Shown: in pieces, positions 56,236 to 64,000 of the stretch
Layout: each line of letters opens with the position of its first letter
Position numbering within the stretch: the stretch's first letter is position 1
Assembly (NCBI RefSeq): GCF_005080845.1
Contig: NZ_CP034858.1
Span: 496,001 to 560,000 of the forward strand
Source: Buchnera aphidicola (Rhopalosiphum padi)
GTDB lineage: Bacteria > Pseudomonadota > Gammaproteobacteria > Enterobacterales > Enterobacteriaceae
Reading direction: 5' to 3'
DNA: 64,000 nt
Position numbers and translations under genes: made by a program
The notes under the pieces: generated by a model
The model's database searches: none
Told to the model about the DNA's origin: nothing
What the model saw: the letters and a program-made list of their open reading frames with translations, nothing else

Positions 56236-56592
56236 TTATTTTTTTATTGCTTTTCGAGGACCTTTACAAGTTCGAGCATTAGTTTTTGTTCTTTGCCCAC
56301 GGACTGGCAAACCTCTTCGATGACGTAAGCCACGATAACAATTTAAATCAATTAAACGTTTAATATTTAAAGTTTTTTCTCTTCTTAAATCACCCTCAAC
56401 AACATATTTAGCAACGTTTTCTCTTAATAATTCTATTTCTTCTTCTTTCAAATCAGAAATTTTAGAGTTCTCAGAAATATTTGAATTAAAACAAATTATT
56501 TTAGAACGTTTTTTTCCAATTCCATATATTGAGGTTAATGCAATTAAAGTATGTTTATGTTCAGGAATATTAATACCTGCAATACGAGCCAT
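56236..56592 (-). CDS. rpsM: 30S ribosomal protein S13
   Basis: S13 contacts the P-site tRNA and the large subunit. The 118 residues equal E. coli in length. The helix-hairpin-helix region is [10 protein letters not shown], and the tail is [16 protein letters not shown]. It opens the alpha operon. The 112-base gap to rpmJ upstream could hold a promoter or the S4 regulatory site, but I could not recognise the pseudoknot. Confidence 0.97.
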   Translation of the reverse strand: MARIAGINIPEHKHTLIALTSIYGIGKKRSKIICFNSNISENSKISDLKEEEIELLRENVAKYVVEGDLRREKTLNIKRLIDLNCYRGLRHRRGLPVRGQRTKTNARTCKGPRKAIKK

Positions 56593-56704
56593 TTTATAAA
56601 ACCTTTTAAATTGATGAAAATTATTGATATAATAATTTTCTTAAAATATATTAATAAATTTTAATAAAGTATCTTATTAGAATATTTTATTAACAAAGAC
56701 AACT

Positions 56705-56821
56705 TTAACCCTGACGCTGCTTATGCTTAGGATCATTACTACAAATAACTCGAACAACATTGTTTCTTCGTACTATTTTACAATTTCGACAAAGAATTTT
56801 TACAGAAGCTTTAACTTTCAC
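56705..56821 (-). CDS. rpmJ: 50S ribosomal protein L36
   Basis: L36 is a 38-residue zinc-ribbon protein of the large subunit; the length equals E. coli. Reading from a GTG at 56821 gives [17 protein letters not shown] and it ends with [12 protein letters not shown]. The zinc ligands are Cys11, Cys14, Cys27 and His33. AAGGA before the GTG supports the start. It lies between secY and rpsM as in the spc operon. Confidence 0.96.
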   Translation of the reverse strand: MKVKASVKILCRNCKIVRRNNVVRVICSNDPKHKQRQG

Positions 56822-56852
56822 TCTATTTTCCTTTTCTTTAACGAGAAATGGT

Positions 56853-58172
56853 TTAATTTAAATTGGCTTTTTTTAATACAGATTCATACTGACTAGACAT
56901 AATTAAAGTTTGAATTTGAGAAATGAAATCCATAATCACAACAACAACAATCAATAACGATGTTCCACCAAAATAAAATGGAACATTCATAGCACTTCTC
57001 ATAAATTCAGGCATTAAACAAATAAATGTCATATATAAAGAACCAAAAAGTGTTAATCGAATCATAATCTTATCAATATATTTAGCCGTTTGTTCACCTG
57101 GTCGAATTCCTGAAATAAAACCACCTGACTTTTTTAAATTATCTGCAGTTTCACGAGGATTGAAAGCTAATCCAGTATAAAAAAAACAAAAAAACATTAT
57201 AGAAAAAATATATAATACTAAATATAAAGGTTGATTAGGTTGAAAATAAAAAAAAATAGTTTTTAGTAAAGGCCATTTTCGATCTATTCCAAACCAAGAT
57301 ATAATTGTTACAGGAAATAAGACAACACTAGAAGCAAAAATAGCTGGTATAACACCTGCCATATTTATTTTTAAAGGTAAATGAGTACTTTGAGTGGAAT
57401 AAATACGACGACCTTTTTGACGTTGAGCATAATGAATAATAATTTTTCTTTGACTACGTTCAATAAACACGACAAAAAAAACAACACAAAAAATTAATAT
57501 TAAAATACACAAAAATAATAATATATGTAAATTGCCTTGTCTAGTTTGTTCAATTGTATGAACAATGGCTGATGGTAAACCTGCTATTATACCTATAAAA
57601 ATGATAATAGAAATTCCATTACCAATACCACATTCTGTAATTAATTCTCCTAACCACATTAAAAACATTGTACCAGTAACTAAAATAATAATAGCAGTAA
57701 AATAAAAATAAAAATCAGGATGAATTATAATTTGATGCATACCTGATATTTTAGGTAGACTTGTAATAATACCAATTGATTGAAATAGTGCTAACACTAA
57801 AGTAGTATACCGTGTGTATTGGTTGATTTTGTTACGTCCAACTTCTCCTTCTTTTTTAATTTCAGATAAAGAAGGAATGACTAATGTTAACAACTGAATA
57901 ATAATAGAAGATGATATATACGGCATAATACCTAATGCAAAGATAGAGGCACGACTTAAAGCACCACCAGAAAACATATTAAACATTTCAATAATAGTGC
58001 CTTTCTGATCATTTAATATTCTAGATAAAATTGTAGTGTCAATTCCAGGAATAGGAATAAAAGAACCAATACGAAAAATAATTAATGCAATAATTACAGA
58101 AATAATTCTTTGCTTAAGTTCATTTGTGCCTTTCTGAGTGTTTTTAAAATTTAATCCTAATTTCTTGATCAT
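56853..58172 (-). CDS. secY: Protein translocase subunit SecY
   Basis: SecY is the channel of the Sec translocon. The 439 residues (E. coli 443) have ten transmembrane helices. [15 protein letters not shown] is the conserved plug-side region (TM2), and [20 protein letters not shown] with GIRPGEQT is the cytoplasmic loop that binds SecA and ribosomes. It lies between rplO and rpmJ in the spc operon. Together with Ffh and the 4.5S RNA encoded at 38288-38400, it routes membrane proteins such as CyoB. Confidence 0.98.
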   Translation of the reverse strand: MIKKLGLNFKNTQKGTNELKQRIISVIIALIIFRIGSFIPIPGIDTTILSRILNDQKGTIIEMFNMFSGGALSRASIFALGIMPYISSSIIIQLLTLVIPSLSEIKKEGEVGRNKINQYTRYTTLVLALFQSIGIITSLPKISGMHQIIIHPDFYFYFTAIIILVTGTMFLMWLGELITECGIGNGISIIIFIGIIAGLPSAIVHTIEQTRQGNLHILLFLCILILIFCVVFFVVFIERSQRKIIIHYAQRQKGRRIYSTQSTHLPLKINMAGVIPAIFASSVVLFPVTIISWFGIDRKWPLLKTIFFYFQPNQPLYLVLYIFSIMFFCFFYTGLAFNPRETADNLKKSGGFISGIRPGEQTAKYIDKIMIRLTLFGSLYMTFICLMPEFMRSAMNVPFYFGGTSLLIVVVVIMDFISQIQTLIMSSQYESVLKKANLN

Positions 58173-58182
58173 TATTTACCGC

Positions 58183-58617
58183 TTATCCTTCAATTTTACC
58201 GCCATAGTTTTCAATTGCAAGACGAGCACCTCGAGTTACACGTAAGCCGTGTAATGTTAAAGGAACTTCTAATTTTCCTGAAAGAATGATTTTTACATAT
58301 TTAATGTTTTTATTAATAATTTTTTCTTTTTTTAAAACTCTTAAATCAATGATACTAGTAGATAAATTTGATATATCTGATAAACGAACTTCTGTTGTGA
58401 TATTCTTTTTACGGGAATTAAATCCAAATTTAGGAAGTCTTCTATAAAGAGGCATTTGACCTCCTTCAAAACCACGATTTACATGACCTCCAGATCTAGA
58501 TTTTTGACCTTTATGACCTCGACCTGAAGTTTTTCCAAAACCAGAACCAATACCACGACCTAATCTTTTGTGGTTTTTTCGAGCTCCTAAAGCTGGAGAA
58601 AGAGTATTCAAACGCAT
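58183..58617 (-). CDS. rplO: 50S ribosomal protein L15
   Basis: L15 is a late-assembling large-subunit protein. The 144 residues equal E. coli in length. The basic Gly-rich N-terminal extension ([20 protein letters not shown]) threads into 23S r[18 protein letters not shown] ends the protein. The gene sits between rpmD and secY. Confidence 0.97.
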   Translation of the reverse strand: MRLNTLSPALGARKNHKRLGRGIGSGFGKTSGRGHKGQKSRSGGHVNRGFEGGQMPLYRRLPKFGFNSRKKNITTEVRLSDISNLSTSIIDLRVLKKEKIINKNIKYVKIILSGKLEVPLTLHGLRVTRGARLAIENYGGKIEG

Positions 58618-58621
58618 CTTA

Positions 58622-58801
58622 TTATTCCTCTTTTATTTTTAAAATATAAGATATTTTTTTTATCATACCTCTAATAGCAGGAGTATCTTGACGTATTACA
58701 CTATGCCCAATATGACGCAAACCGAGTCCTAATAATGTTTTTTTATGCTTAGGTATTCGTCCTATTGAACTTTTAGTTTGAGTTATTTTGATTGTTTTCA
58801 T
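58622..58801 (-). CDS. rpmD: 50S ribosomal protein L30
   Basis: L30 is a small large-subunit protein of 59 residues, the same as E. coli. It reads [20 protein letters not shown], then [12 protein letters not shown] and [13 protein letters not shown]. An AGGATAA ribosome binding site overlaps the rpsE stop codon, and the gene ends just before rplO. Confidence 0.96.
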   Translation of the reverse strand: MKTIKITQTKSSIGRIPKHKKTLLGLGLRHIGHSVIRQDTPAIRGMIKKISYILKIKEE

Positions 58802-58809
58802 TAAAAAAT

Positions 58810-59313
58810 TTATCCTATTATATCTTCAATAGATTTATTTCTTTTAGCAGCTATCATTTCTGGAGATTTCATGTTAGTTAAACCATTCATAGTAGCACGA
58901 ACTACATTAATAGGATTCGTTGAACCATAAGTTTTAGCTAATACATTATGCACACCGGCCACTTCTAATACTGCACGCATAGCTCCACCTGCAATTATCC
59001 CCGTTCCATCTGAAGCTGGCTTCATAAAAACATTAGATCCAGTATGTGAGCCTTTTAATGAATGTTGTAAAGTTTTATTTACTAATGGTATAGTGATCAT
59101 ATTTCGTCTAGCTTTTTCCATAGCTTTTTGAATTGCAGCTGGAACCTCACGAGCTTTTCCATAACCAAAACCAACGCGCCCTTCTCCGTTCCCAACAACT
59201 GTTAAAGCAGTAAATGAAAATATACGACCACCTTTCACTGTTTTTGAAACACGATTTACAGTAATTAACTTTTCTTGTAATTCACTATTATTTTTTTTTT
59301 CGATGTTAGCCAT
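58810..59313 (-). CDS. rpsE: 30S ribosomal protein S5
   Basis: S5 shapes decoding accuracy and the mRNA entry site. The 167 residues equal E. coli. The double-stranded RNA-binding-like domain starts [19 protein letters not shown], and the C-terminal domain has [23 protein letters not shown]. It lies between rplR and rpmD in the spc operon. Confidence 0.98.
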   Translation of the reverse strand: MANIEKKNNSELQEKLITVNRVSKTVKGGRIFSFTALTVVGNGEGRVGFGYGKAREVPAAIQKAMEKARRNMITIPLVNKTLQHSLKGSHTGSNVFMKPASDGTGIIAGGAMRAVLEVAGVHNVLAKTYGSTNPINVVRATMNGLTNMKSPEMIAAKRNKSIEDIIG

Positions 59314-59327
59314 TCTATATTTTCACC

Positions 59328-59693
59328 CTAAAACTTTAATCCAAAATTACGTGCAGAATCTGCTAATTTTTTTACGCGTCCGTGATATTTAAATCCAGAT
59401 CGATCAAAAGAAACATTGGATATCCCTTTTGATAAAGCTCTTTCAGCAATGATTTTACCAATAATTTCTGCAGCTTTTTTGTTTCCAGTATGTTGTAAAT
59501 CTAATTTAATGTTTTTCTCTAAAGTCGAAGCAAAAGCTAAAACTTCTGATTTGGAAGAAATTATTTGAGCATACATATGACGAGAAGTTCGATGTACAAC
59601 TAAACGCATCGCACCTAATGATTTCATTTTACAACGTGCTTTAACAGATCGACGTATACGAGAAATTATTTTTTTATTTCTATGAAATATCAT
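59328..59693 (-). CDS. rplR: 50S ribosomal protein L18
   Basis: L18 binds 5S rRNA with L5. The 121 residues are slightly longer than E. coli (117) at the N-terminus. [16 protein letters not shown] and [28 protein letters not shown] are the family core. The ATG starts almost on the rplF stop, with only a weak ribosome binding site (GAAG), which implies translational coupling. Confidence 0.96.
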   Translation of the reverse strand: MIFHRNKKIISRIRRSVKARCKMKSLGAMRLVVHRTSRHMYAQIISSKSEVLAFASTLEKNIKLDLQHTGNKKAAEIIGKIIAERALSKGISNVSFDRSGFKYHGRVKKLADSARNFGLKF

Positions 59694-59694
59694 T

Positions 59695-60231
59695 TTATTT
59701 TTTCTTCGCCTCTTTTATACGAACAATTTCATTTGAATATCTAATTCCTTTTCCTTTATAAGGTTCAGGTCTACGATAAGATCTTAAATTAGCAGCTATT
59801 TGACCAACTAATTGCTTATCTACTCCTTTGATAATAATCTCTGTTGGAGATGGGTTTTCTGCTTCAATATAAGGAGGCAAAGAATAAACAATAGGATGAG
59901 AATAACCTAATGACATATTAATAATATTGCCTTTTGTTATTGAAACACGATATCCTACTCCAGAAAATTGCAATTTTTTACTAAATTTCCTTGAAACTCC
60001 TATAATCATTGAATTTACAAGAGCCCTTGAAGTTCCTGCTTGAGCCCAAGCATCAGAAAAACCTGAACGTACTGAAAAAGTTATTTTATCATTTAAATAT
60101 TCCATCTTAACTGAATCATGAATAGTACGTAAGAGATGACCATATTTTCCTTTAATAGATATTGATTGTAAATTTAATTCAATTTTTATATCTTCAGGAA
60201 TTAAGATTGGACGTTTAGCAACACGAGACAT
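59695..60231 (-). CDS. rplF: 50S ribosomal protein L6
   Basis: L6 lies near the factor-binding site of the large subunit. The 178 residues match E. coli (177). The two repeated domains are visible, with the signature SGVGYRVSI and the C-terminal [11 protein letters not shown]. It lies between rpsH and rplR. Confidence 0.98.
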   Translation of the reverse strand: MSRVAKRPILIPEDIKIELNLQSISIKGKYGHLLRTIHDSVKMEYLNDKITFSVRSGFSDAWAQAGTSRALVNSMIIGVSRKFSKKLQFSGVGYRVSITKGNIINMSLGYSHPIVYSLPPYIEAENPSPTEIIIKGVDKQLVGQIAANLRSYRRPEPYKGKGIRYSNEIVRIKEAKKK

Positions 60232-60241
60232 TTTTCCTCCA

Positions 60242-60634
60242 TTAAGCTACATAACATATAATTTCACCACCAAGACCAAGTCGACGTGCTGAACGGTCTG
60301 TCATAATTCCCTTAGAAGTAGAAATTATTGCTATTCCTAAACCTGCCATTACTTTAGGTAAATTATTCTTTTTTTTATATATTCTTAAACTAGGTCTACT
60401 AACACGTTGAATTGTCTCTATTACAGACTTTCCTTTAAAATACTTTAAAATAACTTCTATCTCTAATTTATTATTACCTTGAATATTAAAATTTTTAATG
60501 TAACCTTCTTGTTTTAATAATTTAATGATAGAACTTTTTAATTTAGAACAAGGAATTTTAACAGAATACTTATTCGCTGATTGACCATTTCGAATTCGAG
60601 TGAGCATATCTGCGACTGGATCTTGCATACTCAT
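60242..60634 (-). CDS. rpsH: 30S ribosomal protein S8
   Basis: S8 is a primary 16S-binding protein and, in E. coli, the translational repressor of the spc operon, acting at rplE mRNA. The 130 residues equal E. coli. [18 protein letters not shown] starts the protein, and [20 protein letters not shown] is the RNA-binding C-terminal segment. It lies between rpsN and rplF. Confidence 0.98.
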   Translation of the reverse strand: MSMQDPVADMLTRIRNGQSANKYSVKIPCSKLKSSIIKLLKQEGYIKNFNIQGNNKLEIEVILKYFKGKSVIETIQRVSRPSLRIYKKKNNLPKVMAGLGIAIISTSKGIMTDRSARRLGLGGEIICYVA

Positions 60635-60664
60635 TTTTAAACTACTCCAAAATTTATAAAAAAA

Positions 60665-60970
60665 TTACCAACTAGCTTTTTTTAAACCAGGAATTTCACC
60701 CTTCATAGCTGCTTCTCTAACTTTAATACGACTAAGTCCAAATTTTCGGAGAAAAGCATGTGGACGACCAGTTTGACGGCATCTATTTCTCTGACGAGAT
60801 GGACTTGAATCTCGTGGAAACACTTGTAATTTAAGAACTGCATCCCAACGCTCTTCTTCTGACAATTTAACATTAGTAATAATATTTTTTAATGCAACAC
60901 GTTGTGCGTAAAATTTATTAGCTAATTTTACACGTTTAATTTCACGTGCTTTCATTGATTCTTTAGCCAT
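60665..60970 (-). CDS. rpsN: 30S ribosomal protein S14
   Basis: S14 assembles in the head of the small subunit. The 101 residues equal E. coli, in the zinc-free form: the ribbon cysteines are absent, as in enteric S14. [21 protein letters not shown] is the conserved core (its first Asn-Arg region binds RNA). It lies between rplE and rpsH. Confidence 0.97.
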   Translation of the reverse strand: MAKESMKAREIKRVKLANKFYAQRVALKNIITNVKLSEEERWDAVLKLQVFPRDSSPSRQRNRCRQTGRPHAFLRKFGLSRIKVREAAMKGEIPGLKKASW

Positions 60971-60987
60971 TGAATAACCCTATTAAT

Positions 60988-61527
60988 TTACTTACGAAAA
61001 GGGAAGTTAAAAGAAGATAATAACAAACGAGCTTCATGATTAGACTTTGCAGTAGTAGTAATAGTAATATCTAAACCACGAACACGATCAATTTTATCGT
61101 AATCAATTTCAGGAAAAATAATTTGTTCTCGTATTCCTAAACTATAATTTCCGTTTCCATCAAAAGCATTTATCGACAAACCTCTAAAATCTCGAATACG
61201 CGGAATAGCAATAACAATTAAACGCTCAAAAAAATCCCATTTTCTTTTTTTACGTAAAGTTACTTTGCAACCAATAGGATAACCTTGACGAATTTTAAAA
61301 CCAGCTACGGATTTTCGAGCTTTGGTGATAAGAGGTTTCTGTCCAGAAATTGCGGTCAAATCTAAAACAGCATTATCTAGTGCTTTTTTATCAGAAGAAG
61401 CAGCACCTACTCCCATGTTTAAAGTAATTTTATCAATTTTAGGAACTTGCATAACAGAACTATAATTTAATTCCATCATAAGTTTTTTAATTATTTTTGA
61501 TTTATAATAATCATAAAATGTAGCCAT
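60988..61527 (-). CDS. rplE: 50S ribosomal protein L5
   Basis: L5 binds 5S rRNA in the central protuberance and contacts the P-site tRNA. The 179 residues equal E. coli. Conserved pieces are [32 protein letters not shown] and the C-terminal [12 protein letters not shown]. It is flanked by rplX and rpsN. Confidence 0.98.
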   Translation of the reverse strand: MATFYDYYKSKIIKKLMMELNYSSVMQVPKIDKITLNMGVGAASSDKKALDNAVLDLTAISGQKPLITKARKSVAGFKIRQGYPIGCKVTLRKKRKWDFFERLIVIAIPRIRDFRGLSINAFDGNGNYSLGIREQIIFPEIDYDKIDRVRGLDITITTTAKSNHEARLLLSSFNFPFRK

Positions 61528-61542
61528 TAAATTACTCCAAAA

Positions 61543-61857
61543 CTATTTAATCGTTTTTCTATTAGATTTAAAAAAACGAACTTTTTTTCCTTCTTCAAAT
61601 CTAAAACCAATTCGATCAGATTTGCTTAATTCGGGATTGAAAATAGCAATATTTGATATGTGAATAGGTGCTTCTTTTTCAAGAATACCACCATTTTTAT
61701 TTTGAGAAGGAAGTGGTTTTTGATGTTTTTTAATTAAATTTAAACCATTAATAATAGCTTTATTTGAAGATAAAATATTTTTAATAATACCTTTTTTTCC
61801 TTTATCTTTTCCTGTCAAAATAATAATTTCATCATTACGACGTAATTTTAATGCCAT
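61543..61857 (-). CDS. rplX: 50S ribosomal protein L24
   Basis: L24 initiates large-subunit assembly near the tunnel exit. The 104 residues equal E. coli. The KOW motif is at the N-terminus ([16 protein letters not shown]), followed by [11 protein letters not shown]. It lies between rplN and rplE. Confidence 0.97.
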   Translation of the reverse strand: MALKLRRNDEIIILTGKDKGKKGIIKNILSSNKAIINGLNLIKKHQKPLPSQNKNGGILEKEAPIHISNIAIFNPELSKSDRIGFRFEEGKKVRFFKSNRKTIK

Positions 61858-61883
61858 TTTTTATTCCTTAAAAAAATTTTATG

Positions 61884-62335
<452 letters not shown>

Positions 62336-62369
62336 AAAACATGAGCAGACCTAAGTTTGTTCATGTTTT
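62336..62369 (-). terminator. Terminator at the S10/spc operon boundary
   Basis: A 12-bp stem (62336-62347 with 62358-62369, one G-U pair) with a ten-base loop lies just downstream of rpsQ on the - strand, ending in TTTT followed by CTATTC. It marks the end of the S10 operon. Confidence 0.65.
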
Positions 62370-62381
62370 TAAAAATAATTT

Positions 62382-62636
62382 TTAAAAAATATTCTTTTCA
62401 ATAATTCTAACTAAAACCCAAGACTTAGTTTTAGAAATGGGTCTAGATTCACGAATTTCTATTAAATCACCAAGAGAACATTCATTTTTTTCATCATGGA
62501 TATGTAATTTTGTTGTTTTTTTAACAAATTTTCCGTAAATTGGATGTTTTACAAAACGTTCAATTGCAACAACAGCAGATTTGTTCATCTTATTGCTTGT
62601 AACACGACCTTGTAAAGTGCTGATTTTTTCTTTCAT
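62382..62636 (-). CDS. rpsQ: 30S ribosomal protein S17
   Basis: S17 is an early 16S-binding protein. From the ATG at 62636 it has 84 residues, as in E. coli. [21 protein letters not shown] and [19 protein letters not shown] are typical. The start overlaps the rpmC stop (ATGA); an in-frame ATG at 62645 sits too close to the AAGGA site to be used. It is the last gene of the S10 operon. Confidence 0.97.
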   Translation of the reverse strand: MKEKISTLQGRVTSNKMNKSAVVAIERFVKHPIYGKFVKKTTKLHIHDEKNECSLGDLIEIRESRPISKTKSWVLVRIIEKNIF

Positions 62637-62830
62637 TTTGCACATTCCTTTTCCGTTAATAACATCTTTACCTGTGCAATATTTCTTCTAACTTTACGCA
62701 ATAAATGTGGTTGCTTTAATTTTCCAGATGCAGATTGCATACGAAGATTAAATTGTTCTCTTAATAATTGTAAGAGTTCTACATTAAGATCTTGGTGATT
62801 TTTTTTGCGCAATTTTAGTATTTCCTTCAT
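62633..62830 (-). CDS. rpmC: 50S ribosomal protein L29
   Basis: L29 lies at the tunnel exit next to L23, where trigger factor docks. The 65 residues (E. coli 63) form two helices, with [34 protein letters not shown] as the core (given here only as the family segment, positions 23-56). It overlaps the start of rpsQ and the end of rplP. Confidence 0.96.
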   Translation of the reverse strand: MKEILKLRKKNHQDLNVELLQLLREQFNLRMQSASGKLKQPHLLRKVRRNIAQVKMLLTEKECAK

Positions 62831-63240
62831 TACATCACCATTTTAGTTACAAAAGTAGTTTTAATAGGTAATTTTGCTGCCGCTAATTTGAATGCTTCAC
62901 GTGATTCTTCTTCAGAAACTCCATCCATTTCATAAAGAATTTTACCCGGTTGAATTAAAGCAACCCAATATTCAACATTACCTTTTCCTTTACCCATTCT
63001 TACTTCTAATGGTTTTTGAGTTATAGGTTTATCAGGAAAAACACGTATCCAAATTTTGCCTTGCCTTTTAATACAGCGAGTTATAGCTCTACGTGCAGAT
63101 TCAATTTGTCGAGCTGTTAAACGTCCTCGATCAATTGCTTTTAATCCAAACATACCAAAACTAACATTAGCACCAATAGCAAGTCCACGATTGCGACCTT
63201 TATGCATTTTACGAAATTTAGTACGTTTTGGTTGCAACAT
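62830..63240 (-). CDS. rplP: 50S ribosomal protein L16
   Basis: L16 helps shape the A site and is essential for peptidyl transfer efficiency. The 136 residues equal E. coli. It begins [19 protein letters not shown], and [20 protein letters not shown] lies in the middle. The stop codon overlaps the rpmC start by one base (TAATG). Confidence 0.98.
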   Translation of the reverse strand: MLQPKRTKFRKMHKGRNRGLAIGANVSFGMFGLKAIDRGRLTARQIESARRAITRCIKRQGKIWIRVFPDKPITQKPLEVRMGKGKGNVEYWVALIQPGKILYEMDGVSEEESREAFKLAAAKLPIKTTFVTKMVM

Positions 63241-63252
63241 TAATATGTTCTC

Positions 63253-63954
63253 CTACTTACGATTTTTGCGATGTTGCTTTTTTATTTGAACAGAAGGTTT
63301 TTCTAATTTTTCAACAGTTGACATTCCACCCAATATTTCTCCTTTAAAAATCCATACTTTTACACCTATTACACCATATGTTGTATGTGCTTCTGAAATG
63401 CTATAATCAATGTCTGCACGAAGAGTATGTAATGGAACTCGTCCTTCTCTATACCATTCTCTTCGGGCGATTTCAGCACCTCCTAATCGACCACTAACTT
63501 CTACCTTAATACCTTTTGCACCTTGTCTCATGGCATTTTGGACAGATCTTTTCATAGCACGTCGAAACATGACTCGTCTTTCTAATTGAGAGGTAATACT
63601 CTCGGAAATAAGTTTAGCATCTAACTCCGGTTTACGAACTTCAGAAATATTTATCTGAGCTGGTACACCAGTAATTCTTGCGATTTTAATCCTAAGTTTT
63701 TCTACATCTTCCCCTTTTTTTCCTATTACAATACCTGGTCTAGCTGTATAAATGGTAACACGAATACTTTTAGCTGGTCTTTCAATAATAATTCGAGAAA
63801 CTGATGCTTTTATTAATTTTTTCATCAAAAATTGACGAACTTTATAATCACTGTCTAAATGATCAGCAAAATCTTTAGTATTCGCAAACCATACAGAATT
63901 CCATTTTTTTATTATACCTAGTCGCATACCATTAGGATGTACTTTTTGACCCAT
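63253..63954 (-). CDS. rpsC: 30S ribosomal protein S3
   Basis: S3 forms part of the mRNA entry tunnel and has helicase-linked function there. The 233 residues equal E. coli. [20 protein letters not shown] is the N-terminus. The KH domain has [16 protein letters not shown], and the C-terminal domain has [25 protein letters not shown] (a family segment at about 155-179). It lies between rplV and rplP. AGAGG precedes the start. Confidence 0.98.
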   Translation of the reverse strand: MGQKVHPNGMRLGIIKKWNSVWFANTKDFADHLDSDYKVRQFLMKKLIKASVSRIIIERPAKSIRVTIYTARPGIVIGKKGEDVEKLRIKIARITGVPAQINISEVRKPELDAKLISESITSQLERRVMFRRAMKRSVQNAMRQGAKGIKVEVSGRLGGAEIARREWYREGRVPLHTLRADIDYSISEAHTTYGVIGVKVWIFKGEILGGMSTVEKLEKPSVQIKKQHRKNRK

Positions 63955-63973
63955 TTACCTCTTCTCCAAAATG

Positions 63974-64000
63974 TTAACGATCAGACACAATTACAGTAAT
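63974..64000 (-). CDS. rplV: 50S ribosomal protein L22, C-terminal tip
   Basis: The last nine codons read ITVIVSDR followed by TAA, matching the end of E. coli L22 (ITVVVSDR). The rest lies beyond the window. Position directly upstream of rpsC in the S10 operon confirms it. Confidence 0.85.
   Translation of the reverse strand: MTVIVSDR

Noticed and set aside
56593..56704. S4-binding regulatory pseudoknot before rpsM
   Set aside because: The gap is present, but I could not identify the conserved pairing in this A+T-rich leader.

Overview
The window is a stretch of a reduced, extremely A+T-rich gammaproteobacterial chromosome. Gene content, gene order and protein similarity recalled from memory all fit Buchnera aphidicola, the obligate aphid endosymbiont. 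The supporting signs are a 23S-5S rRNA operon with no 16S gene, no mobile elements, no CRISPR, very short intergenic regions, and proteins that are E. coli homologues enriched in Lys, Asn and Ile. No database search was run, so the strain is not assigned.

Layout, left to right. (1) 1-10026, + strand: the 3' end of fbaA, then mscS and recC-recB-recD. (2) 10023-11620, - strand: argA and an initiator tRNA. (3) 11742-15935, + strand: mltA, ribH, thiL, ribD in two pieces, and nusB. (4) 15960-24948, mostly - strand: dxs, ispA, yajR and the cytochrome bo operon cyoABCDE, with tusE on the + strand between yajR and cyoE. (5) 25278-33765, + strand: bolA, tig, clpP, clpX, lon, ppiD. (6) 33824-45844: queC (-), mdlA-mdlB, ffs (4.5S RNA, -), dnaX, ybaB, htpG, adk, tRNA-Arg (-), folD, cysS (-), ybeD. 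(7) 45932-51857, - strand: cspE, then the unit tRNA-Glu-23S-5S, aroE, tsaC and smg. (8) 52095-53578, + strand: def-fmt. (9) 53690-64000, - strand: the alpha, spc and distal S10 ribosomal protein operons from rplV (partial) to rplQ, including rpmD and rpmJ.

Most genes serve core functions: DNA end processing (RecBCD), proton-pumping respiration (Cyo), proteostasis (Tig, ClpXP, Lon, HtpG, PpiD), translation and its initiation (Def, Fmt, initiator tRNA, ribosomal proteins), riboflavin and isoprenoid synthesis, and amino acid supply to the host (argA, aroE).

The most interesting signals are gene-integrity puzzles, not a new system. recC and mltA are each broken by a one-base deficit inside a poly(A) tract (A10 and A9). 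Adding one A restores a protein matching the family on both sides, as expected for rescue by transcriptional slippage. ribD is split between its deaminase and reductase domains by one in-frame TGA. Domain trimming is visible in dnaX (gamma-like core only), yajR (C-terminal domain missing) and dxs (internal linker deleted), and MltA has lost its lipobox cysteine. The lon leader keeps what looks like a heat-shock promoter and a start region nearly identical to E. coli.
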